Shown: piece by piece, positions 54,016 to 63,084 of the stretch
How positions within the stretch are numbered: the stretch's first letter is position 1
How the letters are laid out: every line of letters begins with the position of its first letter
Assembly: GCA_002151545.1 (NCBI GenBank)
Contig: CP021237.1
Location: 3,906,001 to 3,970,000 of the forward strand
Direction of reading: 5' to 3'
DNA length: 64,000 nt
Source: Sphingobacteriaceae bacterium GW460-11-11-14-LB5
GTDB taxonomy: Bacteria; Bacteroidota; Bacteroidia; Sphingobacteriales; Sphingobacteriaceae
The notes under the pieces: generated by a model
Told to the model about the DNA's origin: nothing
Seen by the model: the letters and a program-made list of their open reading frames with translations, nothing else
The model's database searches: none
Position numbers and translations under genes: made by a program

Positions 54016-56160
54016 TTATTTCGCCATAATACTAATCGCATATCCTCCACCAGGTGCACAATACTGCGATAATTTCGTTTTATTGCTTACCTCCATTTTA
54101 CGAATGGTATAGGCTTTAGGATTGGTTTCATAATGAGCATCTTTAGCATCGGCATAAATGGTTGCCGTGTATTTTTTACCTGGATCTAAAAAGCTAAAAT
54201 CGATTTTAGAGGTTCGGGCTACCTCATCATTGGTGCGGCCAACAAACCAATTGTTTTTACCTTTCGCCTTACGCGCAAAAGTAATATAATCACCAGGTTC
54301 TGCTTCTAAAACTTTGGTATCGTCCCAATCTACTGCCACATCTTTAATAAACTGAAAAGCATCCATGTACTTATTATACGTTTCAGGCAAATCGGCAGCC
54401 ATCTGCAATGGACTATACATGGTAACATAAAGCGCCAGCTGGCGGGCCAGTGTACTGTGTACAAATGAAATATTTTCAGGATTATAAACACTTACTTTGG
54501 TTTCGAAAATACCAGGGGTATAATCCATCGGTCCGCCAATTAAACGTGTAAAGGGCAAAATTGTAGTATGATCGGCATTGTTGCCACCAAAAGCTTCGTA
54601 TTCTGTTCCTCTGGCCGATTCGTTTCCAATTAAGTTAGGGTAAGTACGTGCCAGGCCTGTCGGGCGAACCGCTTCGTGTGCATTCACCATAATTTTATAC
54701 TCAGCAGCCTTTTGGATGGCATACAGGTAATGATTGTTTAGCCATTGCCCATAGTGATGCTCTCCTCTTGGGATCATGTTGCCTACATAACCACTTTTAA
54801 CGGCATCATATCCATTGGCTTTCATAAATTTATAAGCCGTATCCAAATGGCGTTCGTAGTTCCTTACCGATGAAGAAGTTTCGTGGTGCATTATCATTTT
54901 AATGCCTTTGCTCGCCGCGTAACGGTGCAGTTCTTTTACATCGAAATCGGGATAGGGCGTTACAAAATCAAAAACATCATCCTTTGTTTTACCGAACCAA
55001 TCTTCCCAGCCTTCGTTCCAGCCTTCAACCAACACCGCATCCAATCCGTTTTTAGCAGCAAAATCGATGTACTCTTTTACATGTGCGGTATTTGCAGCGT
55101 GTTTTCCATTAGGTTTAGTTTTTGCATAATCGGTTACACCTAATTGAACACTGGTTAAATCATTATAGGCCCAGGTACTTTTGCCAGTAATCATTTCCCA
55201 CCAAACACCCACGTACTTGGTTGGTTTTATCCACGATACATCTTTAAATTTTGTTGCTTCGTTTAAGTTATAGGTTAATTTTGAGGTCAAAATATCACCT
55301 GCTTTATCGCTCACGATAATGGTTCTCCAGGGCGATAAACAAGGCGCCTGCATATAACCTTTATCGCCAATGGCATCAGGCGTTAACCACGATTCTAAAA
55401 CCATATTTTTGTCATCAAGATTTAACGACATTAAAGAATAATTGATCAGTGCTGCCTCATGGATATTGATGTATAAACCATCTTTACTCTTCATCATCAA
55501 AGGCGTTTGTAAACCGGTTGGCGAAAAAGTGGTCTGCGATGCATTTGGTGTTACCGCGGCCTTCATTTTACCACGCACTTCTGATAAGTTTGACGTTACT
55601 GTACTGTATTCCTGTGTATCATAATCGCCCGGAAGCCAAAATGCTTTATGATCGCCAGCCAGGGCAAACTGCGTTTTCTCTTCTTTAATAACAAAGTAAG
55701 CTAAATTCTTTTGCTCAGGGAATTCATATCTAAAACCCAAACCATCGTTAAACAGGCGTAAACGCACAATAATATAACGATTAGTTTCTTTTTGTGTTAA
55801 AGTTACCGCCAGTTCGTTATAATGATTTACAATTTCTTTTACCTCTCCCCAAACTGGTTTCCAGGTTTCGTTAAATGCACTGGTTTTAGTATCAGTAATA
55901 GTGAAACCATCCAGTAACGATTTACCATCTTTAAGTTCAAGCCCCAGTTTGCTGGTTTTTATCACGTCTTTTCCTTTGTACTTTAAGCTATAGGTAGGTA
56001 CTCCCCCTTCAGCCAAGGCAAAGCTGACCACCAGATTACCATCCGGCGACTTCAAATCCTCACCGGGAACGTTCCCGAAAGCATTCCCAAAAAAAAGCAC
56101 AGTGCATATTAAAGTAAGGATTGCAAAGCGGTTAAAGAATTGGTTTAGTTTTTTATTCAT
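54016..56160 (-). CDS. susB: Alpha-glucosidase, GH97 family (SusB type)
   Basis: 714 residues with signal peptide 1-30. N-terminal beta-sandwich (about 35-300), (beta/alpha)8 barrel (about 310-600) and C-terminal beta domain. It follows Bacteroides SusB closely (VKSGYVGNMIPRGEHHYGQW, VNAHEA, GNESARGTEYEAFGGN). The catalytic glutamates align as E427 (HHETSS), E496 (NAHEAV) and E520 (RGTEYE), corresponding to SusB E439, E508 and E532. This marks the inverting subgroup, which lacks the aspartate nucleophile of retaining members. It should release alpha-glucose from maltooligosaccharides in the periplasm. No susC or susD lies nearby. Confidence 0.93.
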   Translation of the reverse strand: MNKKLNQFFNRFAILTLICTVLFFGNAFGNVPGEDLKSPDGNLVVSFALAEGGVPTYSLKYKGKDVIKTSKLGLELKDGKSLLDGFTITDTKTSAFNETWKPVWGEVKEIVNHYNELAVTLTQKETNRYIIVRLRLFNDGLGFRYEFPEQKNLAYFVIKEEKTQFALAGDHKAFWLPGDYDTQEYSTVTSNLSEVRGKMKAAVTPNASQTTFSPTGLQTPLMMKSKDGLYINIHEAALINYSLMSLNLDDKNMVLESWLTPDAIGDKGYMQAPCLSPWRTIIVSDKAGDILTSKLTYNLNEATKFKDVSWIKPTKYVGVWWEMITGKSTWAYNDLTSVQLGVTDYAKTKPNGKHAANTAHVKEYIDFAAKNGLDAVLVEGWNEGWEDWFGKTKDDVFDFVTPYPDFDVKELHRYAASKGIKMIMHHETSSSVRNYERHLDTAYKFMKANGYDAVKSGYVGNMIPRGEHHYGQWLNNHYLYAIQKAAEYKIMVNAHEAVRPTGLARTYPNLIGNESARGTEYEAFGGNNADHTTILPFTRLIGGPMDYTPGIFETKVSVYNPENISFVHSTLARQLALYVTMYSPLQMAADLPETYNKYMDAFQFIKDVAVDWDDTKVLEAEPGDYITFARKAKGKNNWFVGRTNDEVARTSKIDFSFLDPGKKYTATIYADAKDAHYETNPKAYTIRKMEVSNKTKLSQYCAPGGGYAISIMAK

Positions 56161-56199
56161 ATCATCATTTATTTATTATTACTACTTATATCACATTTG

Positions 56200-56276
56200 A
56201 ACCTGCAGGTTCTGGTTTACTTAACACCGAAAAGATATTTATTGTCCATACCTCTCAGGTTTCGAAACCTGAGAGG
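56200..56276. repeat. Palindromic repeat upstream of the GH97 gene
   Basis: CCTCTCAGGTTTCGAAACCT continuing to GAGAGG (56251-56276) is a perfect 26-base palindrome. A smaller one, AACCTGCAGGTT, is at 56200-56211. A related word, AAACCTGAAAGGTTT, occurs at 18045-18059. No T run follows, so it is not a typical terminator. It is probably a dispersed palindromic repeat; an operator is the alternative. Confidence 0.55.
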
Positions 56277-56293
56277 CTTAAACAGCCTATAAA

Positions 56294-57547
56294 TTACTCT
56301 AAAAGCAAAGTATCGTCATCTTCATCGGTTAAGCTCAGCTGCACACTATCGCTACCGGCAATGCCTTCTATCGAACCGCGGATATGGGTTGCATTTAACA
56401 ATACTTTCTCCAGCTGTTTTTCACGTGCTTTCCATAAACGTTCCATGGCGTCACGCTCGCGTTGTATAGATAATTTCATGCTCATAAAACCTTCTCTAAT
56501 GGCTTTCCATTGTTCTGAAAACTCTGCTCCCATTAAATAATCGTAAAGCATGTGCATTTTTTCGCCACGGTTTTCCTGCGATTTTACAGCGCCAGCGAGG
56601 CGCAAAATCCCCTCACGTAACACATAAGCCACGGCGTTTACTTCTTCGAAAGAACAAATCCAAACCCCGTCGCGCTGCCCGAAACAATCCATGCCTTTAG
56701 GGTAACATTGACTCACGATTACCGCTACATCAATGCCCATGCTGCGCATATCTTTCTTCAGTTTTTCGATCCAGTCGCCACCAAAATCTTTGGTACGCTT
56801 GCTTTCGTAAATTATTTTACCGCATTCCTGTCCGAATTGGTTGCGCACCACCTGCACGCAATCTGCGCCACGCACACCTTTACCAACTTCTTCAATTAAA
56901 TCGAAAGGATAATTAGTGCGCAGCAATTCCTCCAAAATCAGTTCCTGTACTTCGCCCTGCAATTGCATACTGCCCTGCTCTGCCTTGCGTTTCATTTCTT
57001 CGGCCAGTTTTTTCTGATCGTCGAGCTGTTTTTCCAGTTCCTTTAAACGCAACTGGTGTTCGGTATCTTTAATACTATTTTTTTCTGCCTCTTGCTTACG
57101 AATCTGTTCTACCAACTCATTACGCTGCTCTTGCATTTTACGCTGAAAGGCAAGTTCCATTTCTTCTTCTTTTACTTTAAGGCTTTCCTCGCGGCGTAAA
57201 AACTCCAGTTCCTTTTCACGGGCTAGCTTCAGTTTTTCGGCATTATCTTTTGCATTACCTTCCAGCATTTGCAGTTTGGTTTCAAAATCTGCCGAAATAC
57301 TTTTACGCAGATTTTCCTCCAAATCATCCTTAAGCCTGGTTTTCTCTTCAGCAAGTTTAGCATCAAAAGCTTTCAACTGCTGCTGTTTTTCTGATTCAAA
57401 AACCTGCAGCTTGCGTTGATATTCTTCATCTTTTTGCCTTGCATAAGCCGCCGCTTTCTCACGTAGCTCTTTCTTATAATCTTCGGCCATTGCTTCTTCC
57501 ATCGGAAAAACATGGGCACAGTTAGGGCATTTTATCTCGGTAGGCAT
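56294..57547 (-). CDS. DUF2130 coiled-coil protein
   Basis: 417 residues. The N-terminus has one CxxC pair (IKCPNCAHVFP, half a zinc ribbon). Residues ~20-190 form a long charged coiled coil (E/K/Q rich). The C-terminal ~220 residues are the DUF2130 domain (ELLRTNYPFDLIEEVGKGVRGADCVQVV, YESKRTKDFGGDWIEKLK). From memory, this domain is compared with PD-(D/E)xK nucleases, with D and ESK at the right spacing, but no activity is established to my knowledge. It is transcribed with no obvious partner; osmC-like gene 90 bases upstream is on the same strand. Confidence 0.85.
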   Translation of the reverse strand: MPTEIKCPNCAHVFPMEEAMAEDYKKELREKAAAYARQKDEEYQRKLQVFESEKQQQLKAFDAKLAEEKTRLKDDLEENLRKSISADFETKLQMLEGNAKDNAEKLKLAREKELEFLRREESLKVKEEEMELAFQRKMQEQRNELVEQIRKQEAEKNSIKDTEHQLRLKELEKQLDDQKKLAEEMKRKAEQGSMQLQGEVQELILEELLRTNYPFDLIEEVGKGVRGADCVQVVRNQFGQECGKIIYESKRTKDFGGDWIEKLKKDMRSMGIDVAVIVSQCYPKGMDCFGQRDGVWICSFEEVNAVAYVLREGILRLAGAVKSQENRGEKMHMLYDYLMGAEFSEQWKAIREGFMSMKLSIQRERDAMERLWKAREKQLEKVLLNATHIRGSIEGIAGSDSVQLSLTDEDDDTLLLE

Positions 57548-57637
57548 AAATTATTTTTTTACCACAGCGAACGCTTGGGTTTCGACAAAGATATTAAAGC
57601 TTTTTATGATTATATAAAGGAGTTTTGCACCGTCCAC

Positions 57638-58018
57638 TTAAAGTACCTTAGATCTGATTTCGTGACCAGCGGCTAAAATTTTGCTCACCGGGCATTTCGC
57701 TGCGATTTCTTCCAATCTGATTTTCTGTTCTTCGGTAAGTACCCCTGTACAGGTAATTTCTTCAAAAAATATGGTTTCACCATTTTCGGTATCAATGTTT
57801 ACTTCCACCTCAATTTTATCGATGGGCCATTCTTTTCTATCGGCATACATTCTTAAAGTAATGGCTACGCACGAAGCCAAAGAAGCCATTAATAATCCTT
57901 TTGGTGCAAATCCTTTATGTGTTCCACCCAATTCTAAAGGTTCGTCTACTATAATGTCATGAGAACCATTACTCACCGAACATGCATAGTGTTCCCTGTT
58001 TATTGTTGCTTTTACCAT
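57638..58018 (-). CDS. OsmC-family peroxide reductase-like protein
   Basis: 126 residues. The two redox cysteines of the family are C50 (MASLASCVAIT) and C109 (AAKCPVSKIL). Such proteins reduce organic peroxides with a lipoyl or thiol partner. The GFAPKGLLMASLASC block is canonical. Slightly short of the usual ~140 residues but complete in motifs. Cytosolic. It may be read through into the DUF2130 gene 90 bases downstream. Confidence 0.9.
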   Translation of the reverse strand: MVKATINREHYACSVSNGSHDIIVDEPLELGGTHKGFAPKGLLMASLASCVAITLRMYADRKEWPIDKIEVEVNIDTENGETIFFEEITCTGVLTEEQKIRLEEIAAKCPVSKILAAGHEIRSKVL

Positions 58019-58131
58019 TTATGAGATATTTAAAATATTAAACTTACCAAATATTATGCTTTATTGCGATTTGGTTTAGATTTTACGAAACATTATATGA
58101 TGGCATTTGTTCTTTTTAAAAATGCTACGTT

Positions 58132-58497
58132 ATGAAATACAGAAAGTTAATCGGAAAATACTTAAAGCACGAATCAGATAACAGTGCAAAAATAGCACTT
58201 GCCTTAGTGGCTGGTTTAGCAGCAGGCGCAGTAATTAGTATTTTATTTGCCCCTGACAGTGGTGCAGGTACCCGTGGAAAAATTGCCGGCGGAGCCAGAA
58301 ATCTTCGTTACGGATTTCAGGACAAGTACAATCTTTTAAAAGAGAAAGTTTTTGGTGTAGAAGCCATTGAAGATGATATTGTTGAGCATGAAGTGCCACA
58401 TTTTAAACATACTGTTGCTAAGAAACGCAAATCGGATGTGAAAGAAATTTTAGAAAATGCGCACGAAAACGGTCAGGTACAGGAAGGTCAGGGATAA
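58132..58497 (+). CDS. YtxH domain-containing protein
   Basis: 121 residues. A short basic start is followed by a hydrophobic glycine/alanine-rich helix (KIALALVAGLAAGAVISILF, about 20-39) and the YtxH motif APDSGAGTRGKI. The remainder is charged, likely helical. Family members are small membrane-anchored stress proteins of unknown mechanism. The gene is monocistronic with its own promoter region and a palindromic hairpin after it. Confidence 0.85.
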   Translation: MKYRKLIGKYLKHESDNSAKIALALVAGLAAGAVISILFAPDSGAGTRGKIAGGARNLRYGFQDKYNLLKEKVFGVEAIEDDIVEHEVPHFKHTVAKKRKSDVKEILENAHENGQVQEGQG

Positions 58498-58521
58498 AAA
58501 TATAAAGACATGAACTGGTTA

Positions 58522-58549
58522 TTGGCATGCATTAATTAATACATGCCAA
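58522..58549. terminator. Near-perfect 28-base palindrome after ytxH
   Basis: TTGGCATG and CATGCCAA enclose ATTAATTAAT, symmetric except at one pair. AACCTTTTACC follows on the plus strand. It is most likely the ytxH terminator, though the T run is weak. Confidence 0.45.
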
Positions 58550-58600
58550 AACCTTTTACCGTTTAAACAATTTCTTAGTTTTACAGGATAATATCAGTAT

Positions 58601-59347
58601 ATGATTTTTATCCTCTCGAAGATTTTATCTTTTCTCATTAAACCAATAGTATGGGTTTTTGTGCTTTTGATTTTGGCAATAGCATCAAAACAGCCTAAAC
58701 AAAGGAAAAGGTATCTAGTCTGTGCACTGATTGTTTTCTGCTTTTTTTCCAATTCATTTATTGTCGGGAGAATACTCAACAGTTACGAAGCTGGCTATCC
58801 GAAGGCTGAGCAATATGATGTCGGAATAGTACTGGGCGGTTTCTCAGGTTTAAATAAACGAAATAATGAAATTGCTTTTAACTGGGCAGGCGATCGGTTG
58901 TTTCAAGCCATTGCGCTGTATAAGAAAGGACAGATTAAGCAGATATTGCTTAGTGGTGGAAGTGCAAATTTAATAAACCGACAAGTAAAGGAAGCTGATT
59001 TAGCCGTTAAATACCTAAAACTGATTGGCCTTCCTGATTCTGCAATCCTGATTGAAAACCAGAGTAGAAATACGGTCGAAAATGCCAGATATAGTCTGGC
59101 ACTCATCAGGAAAAAGAATCCTAAAGCTAAAATTCTGGTGATTACCAGTGCCTGGCACATCCCAAGGGCAAAACTGATTTTCGATAAACAAACTCAGTCC
59201 AAGATTGAATATTACCCAACCAATTTTTCCGGAAATCCAGATTTTGAATTAAGTGATTTCATTATCCCAAATGCCAGTGCATTAGGCGCATGGGAAATGT
59301 TATTTAAAGAATGGATTGGATTGGCTGTAGACAGGATAAGGGGTTAA
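58601..59347 (+). CDS. YdcF/ElyC-family envelope protein (DUF218)
   Basis: 248 residues. Two N-terminal membrane helices (about 3-25 and 36-54) precede a DUF218 domain. Its motifs are VGIVLGGFSGLN (first nucleotide-binding-like loop), ILLSGGSANL, ENQSRNTVENARYS and ITSAWHIPRAK. In E. coli relatives (ElyC, SanA) this domain affects cell-envelope and lipid-carrier metabolism; the enzymatic reaction is unclear. Full length. It converges with obgE across 89 bases of ttcattagttcatt-type low-complexity text. Confidence 0.87.
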   Translation: MIFILSKILSFLIKPIVWVFVLLILAIASKQPKQRKRYLVCALIVFCFFSNSFIVGRILNSYEAGYPKAEQYDVGIVLGGFSGLNKRNNEIAFNWAGDRLFQAIALYKKGQIKQILLSGGSANLINRQVKEADLAVKYLKLIGLPDSAILIENQSRNTVENARYSLALIRKKNPKAKILVITSAWHIPRAKLIFDKQTQSKIEYYPTNFSGNPDFELSDFIIPNASALGAWEMLFKEWIGLAVDRIRG

Positions 59348-59436
59348 CTATTGAATTAATCTAATTGTTCATTAGCCATTGGTTCATTGGTTGAATTTCG
59401 CACCAAAAACAACTGACTAATGAACTGATGAACTTC

Positions 59437-60432
59437 TTATCCCTCAATTGCTTTCCAAAGCATATCTTTCAGCTCCAGAATATTTTTCTCAGCTACTGAC
59501 GAAATAAATATAGATGGAATATTCGGCAGATCCTGTTTCATTTCTTCCATTAGTTCTTCATCTAACATATCCGATTTGGTAATGGCTAAAACATGAGGTT
59601 TCTGCATTAATTCAGGATTGTAAGATTCTAATTCACTTTTAAGAATTTCGTATTCTTCTTTGATCGAACGGCTTGTATCAGCCGGAACCATAAATAACAA
59701 TACCGAATTACGTTCAATATGGCGTAAAAAACGATAACCTAAACCTTTACCCTTTGATGCACCTTCAATAATTCCTGGAATATCGGCCATTACAAAAGAT
59801 TTTCCGCCTCTATAACTTACAATGCCCAGATTAGGCACAATAGTGGTAAAAGGATAATCAGCAATTTCTGGCTTAGCCGCCGAAACGACCGAGAGTAAAG
59901 TAGATTTACCGGCATTTGGGAAACCAACCAAACCAACATCAGCTAAAACTTTTAATTCTAAAATGTTCCAAACCTCTTGTCCCTGCTCACCTGGCTGTGC
60001 AAAACGGGGTGTCTGCTGAACGGAGTTTTTAAAATGTGCGTTACCCAAACCACCACGACCACCGGCTGTTAGAATTTTGGTTTCGCCATCTTTGGTAATT
60101 TCGAAGAGGATTTCTCCGGTTTCTGCATCTTTGGCAATGGTACCAAGTGGCACCTCCAGAATTTCATCCTTACCTTGTTTACCGAATTTATGGGAACTAC
60201 CACCTGCTCCACCATCTTCAGCAATAATGTGCTTACGGTATTTAAGGTGTAATAATGTCCAGATATGGATACTGCCTTTAACGATAATATGGCCACCACG
60301 ACCACCATCACCGCCATCGGGTCCACCCATTGACGTTAAAATATCACGATGCAAATGTGCCGAACCTGCCCCGCCCTTACCAGAACGGCAACAAATTTTT
60401 ACATAATCTACGAAATTCGAACCCTGTGACAT
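59437..60432 (-). CDS. obgE: GTPase ObgE/CgtA
   Basis: 331 residues. The N-terminal Obg fold (about 1-160) has the glycine-rich helices (GGPDGGDGGRGGH, AGGRGGLGNAHF). The G domain has G1 FPNAGKST at about 171-178, G3 DIPG at 217-220 and G4 TKSD at 295-298. It lacks a long C-terminal extension. Obg binds 50S ribosomal subunits and links assembly to stress state. adk lies 156 bases upstream on the same strand; the two may be co-transcribed. Confidence 0.96.
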   Translation of the reverse strand: MSQGSNFVDYVKICCRSGKGGAGSAHLHRDILTSMGGPDGGDGGRGGHIIVKGSIHIWTLLHLKYRKHIIAEDGGAGGSSHKFGKQGKDEILEVPLGTIAKDAETGEILFEITKDGETKILTAGGRGGLGNAHFKNSVQQTPRFAQPGEQGQEVWNILELKVLADVGLVGFPNAGKSTLLSVVSAAKPEIADYPFTTIVPNLGIVSYRGGKSFVMADIPGIIEGASKGKGLGYRFLRHIERNSVLLFMVPADTSRSIKEEYEILKSELESYNPELMQKPHVLAITKSDMLDEELMEEMKQDLPNIPSIFISSVAEKNILELKDMLWKAIEG

Positions 60433-60491
60433 ATTTTAATGTTGAAATGTTAATACCGGAACGTTGAAACAACAATTCCCTTAAAATTAAA

Positions 60492-60519
60492 GAGTTATAA
60501 CGTTTTAACATTATAACTC
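60492..60519. terminator. Hairpin between adk and obgE
   Basis: GAGTTATAA and TTATAACTC form a 9-base stem. On the plus strand CTTTTT follows, on the minus strand only short T runs. Lying after adk on the minus strand, it may attenuate transcription into obgE, but the U tract points mostly the other way. Confidence 0.35.
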
Positions 60520-60588
60520 CTTTTTATGTTTTTAATAATGGATCAGAGATTAATTAAAGCCTTTTCCTTTATACTTACTATATGAACT

Positions 60589-61164
60589 TTATACTTTATA
60601 CTGATCAATTACCGCGCAAAGATCATTATATACGGTTTCTATTTCACCAATTCCGTTTACTTTATTCAACTTTCCCTGCTCTTCATAATAAGGTAATACA
60701 TGGATGGTTTTATCAAAGTATTCTGAAATCCGTTTTTTCAATTTTTCAGCGTCATCATCCGGACGGCCGCTGGTTTTATGACGCTCAGCAATACGTTTAG
60801 TTAACTCGTCCTGATCAACATCTAAAGCAATCACACCAGCAATCTTACTGCCTTTACGCTCTAAAAATAAATCAAGCTCAATTGCTTGCGGAACGGTACG
60901 CGGAAATCCATCAAACACAAATCCTTTAGCATCAGGATTTTTATCTACCTCTTCTTCAAGCATGGCAATTGTAATGGCATCAGGAACCAATTCTCCATCA
61001 GCTAACAATTGACTCACTTTTTTTCCTAATTCTGTTTCTCCTTTAACGTGTGCTCTAAAAAGATCGCCTGTTGAAACGTGTACCAACTGATATTTTGTAA
61101 TCAGTTTTTCAGATTGGGTGCCTTTACCCGCCCCTGGAGGGCCAAAGAGAACTAAATTAAGCAT
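60589..61164 (-). CDS. adk: Adenylate kinase
   Basis: 191 residues, converting ATP and AMP to two ADP. P-loop GPPGAGKGTQ (8-17), AMP-binding FDGFPRTVPQA, and a short lid (RHKTSGRPDDDAE). It is of the short type without the zinc-binding lid insertion, as in other Bacteroidetes. The start fits the family (MLNLVLFGPPG). A TAnnTTTG element lies about 115 bases upstream. Confidence 0.96.
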   Translation of the reverse strand: MLNLVLFGPPGAGKGTQSEKLITKYQLVHVSTGDLFRAHVKGETELGKKVSQLLADGELVPDAITIAMLEEEVDKNPDAKGFVFDGFPRTVPQAIELDLFLERKGSKIAGVIALDVDQDELTKRIAERHKTSGRPDDDAEKLKKRISEYFDKTIHVLPYYEEQGKLNKVNGIGEIETVYNDLCAVIDQYKV

Positions 61165-61279
61165 TCAAGTTGTTTAGGTTGTCTTCAAAAATTAAAAAAG
61201 CCTTATTCCTATGGCTCTGTTAAAAGTAATTTTCAAATCACTGATTAATAGGATTAGACATTGTTTACTTTCAAGGCTG

Positions 61280-61287
61280 CAAATATA
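61280..61287 (-). promoter_or_regulatory. Promoter -7 element of adk
   Basis: On the minus strand TATATTTG matches TAnnTTTG; TTTA at 61311-61314 is a possible -33 at 23 bases. The leader would be ~110 bases. The rest of the 393-base gap (61165-61557) is AT-rich and shows no gene apart from the tRNA terminator. Confidence 0.4.
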
Positions 61288-61520
61288 TAATTATTAATTT
61301 AGATGCCATTTAAAATTGAGAATTTATTTAAAAAAGGGCTATTTTAATGACATTTATTTTATTCTACAAAGAATCTTGTGCCATTTTTACATTTAACAGA
61401 ATTTTCTCCAAATACCAGGCAAGCAGACCAAACAATCCTTTTACATTTTTATTAAATTTTATAAAAAATTTTAGTATTTGTGATATTTTATGCGGTCAGA
61501 TGAAAAACCAGCAAACAAAA

Positions 61521-61553
61521 AAAGAGGATCTCAAAAAATGAAATCCTCTTTTT
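61521..61553. terminator. Terminator downstream of tRNA-Arg
   Basis: AAAGAGGAT and ATCCTCTTT form a 9-base stem with T runs on both strands. It begins 5 bases after the tRNA on the minus strand. Confidence 0.7.
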
Positions 61554-61557
61554 TCTG

Positions 61558-61631
61558 TGCACTTGTAGGGATTCGAACCCCAAACCTTCTCATCCGTAGT
61601 GAGATGCTCTATCCAATTGAGCTACAAATGC
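61558..61631 (-). tRNA. tRNA-Arg (anticodon ACG)
   Basis: A 74-base cloverleaf on the minus strand. Acceptor stem GCATTTG with CAAGTGC (one G-U pair), D arm GCTCAATTGGATAGAGC, anticodon stem TCTCA/TGAGA around loop CTACGGA, T arm with GGTTCGAATCC, discriminator A. The anticodon ACG (61595-61597) reads CGN arginine codons after inosine modification. CCA is not encoded. An AT-rich acyltransferase gene follows upstream. Confidence 0.96.
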
Positions 61632-61821
61632 GTTTCCGTATCGTTAACGGACTGCAAAGGTATAATTTGATATTTTAATTTCCAATTAAATTTTAAAAAA
61701 AATCTTAAATTATTAATTATAAATATTGCTTTACACAATTAAAAAATCATTAATCACCTTAAAATCAAGCAACTCAAACAGATCTATAAACACTATTTTT
61801 CTTTTATTGTAAAATTCAAAT

Positions 61822-62931
61822 TCACCTGCGTAATCTTCCTTGACGATATTTTTCTATCGGTAAGGCTATATACCTGTTTAAGAGATAAGCAAAAAAAATG
61901 GTGATTACCGCTACGCACCAGCCGGTTTTCAATATTGGAATATTGCTATTAATACACAATATGTATATTACCATATGTGAAATATAAATTGGGTAAGACA
62001 ATTCACCAATTATTCTATCAAAAGATATTTTTTTAAAAAAGTTAAAAAAAAACGGAATGCAAAACGCCACACCTGAAAAATATAAGATCTCTTTAGTGGT
62101 AAATGGAAATTTTTTGAGTACCAGGAAATAAAAGTTTGAGGGAAAATAAAAATAAAAACAAGTAAAAGAAATCATTCCAAACAAAAGAACAAGAACAACG
62201 TATTTAGGAATCGAATACTTTTGAATTTTTAAATATAGCTGATATGATAAATAGCCTATTAGAAAAAAAATAATTTCTGTAGGAAAAAACCTATAGGACC
62301 ATGGATCATTTTCTAAATGCAAAAAATTATAGATAAAAAGCCTTAGAAATAGTGACAAAAATATTAAAATAACTACAACGCCTACACCACGTCTTAATAT
62401 GAATGGGGCTACCAAATAGAACGTAAGTTCCAGGCCCAGAGACCATGCTTGAGGAACAAATAGAAAAGTATGGAGTTGTGGGGTAGTTTCCCAAAACTTC
62501 GGTGTAAAGTAAAAACTACCATTACCGGGGCTTATCCCCATAAACATCATAATGTCCTGCCCAAAAATGACGAGATGTGTAAAAATAAGATAAGCAAAAG
62601 AAATAAAATTAGTCTTGACGGATAGATAGCTTTCGAAAACCGGAAATACCCTCCAATTGGTCGTAAAACCCAAAATAATATAGGCGAAAATAGTTACTAA
62701 TAAAATCACCCAATAAACAGGGTAAAGCCGGATAAATCTATTCGAAATAAAAAGCCAAAAGGAATTGTTTACACCAGTATACTTTTCATTCAGTATCATT
62801 GACATATAAAAACCTGAAATGATAAAAAAGGACTGCACAGCTACTGGCCCGCCAACAAACTGAAATCCAAAAATAGAACCACAATGAGTAGCGACAACTG
62901 AAAGTGCTAACAAAAATCGAATTAACCCCAT
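61822..62931 (-). CDS. Acyltransferase 3 family membrane protein (OafA/YrhL type)
   Basis: 369 residues with about ten membrane helices. The family start MGLIRFLLALSVVATHCG carries the conserved histidine in helix 1, and FFIISGFYMS is the second signature. These enzymes transfer acetyl or other acyl groups to sugars of surface polysaccharides or peptidoglycan. The gene is clearly more AT-rich than its neighbours and lies between tRNA-Arg and the peroxiredoxin gene, consistent with acquisition by transfer. The partly visible RmlD-like gene near the window end may belong to a surface-sugar pathway. Confidence 0.88.
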   Translation of the reverse strand: MGLIRFLLALSVVATHCGSIFGFQFVGGPVAVQSFFIISGFYMSMILNEKYTGVNNSFWLFISNRFIRLYPVYWVILLVTIFAYIILGFTTNWRVFPVFESYLSVKTNFISFAYLIFTHLVIFGQDIMMFMGISPGNGSFYFTPKFWETTPQLHTFLFVPQAWSLGLELTFYLVAPFILRRGVGVVVILIFLSLFLRLFIYNFLHLENDPWSYRFFPTEIIFFLIGYLSYQLYLKIQKYSIPKYVVLVLLFGMISFTCFYFYFPSNFYFLVLKKFPFTTKEILYFSGVAFCIPFFFNFFKKISFDRIIGELSYPIYISHMVIYILCINSNIPILKTGWCVAVITIFFAYLLNRYIALPIEKYRQGRLRR

Positions 62932-62998
62932 ATTTAGATCTAAAAATAAAACTCAATATGCATCTTAATATTAGCAACAGCAACATTCCTAAATAAAA

Positions 62999-63021
62999 AA
63001 GCTCTAGCAAATCTAGAGCTT
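62999..63021 (-). terminator. Terminator downstream of the peroxiredoxin gene
   Basis: AAGCTCTAG and CTAGAGCTT form a 9-base stem with a 5-base loop; on the minus strand TTTTT follows. Confidence 0.75.
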
Positions 63022-63084
63022 ATATTTATTGGTTAATATCAAGTGCTATTTTTGATGAATGAATTTATATCATTCAGCGCTAAG

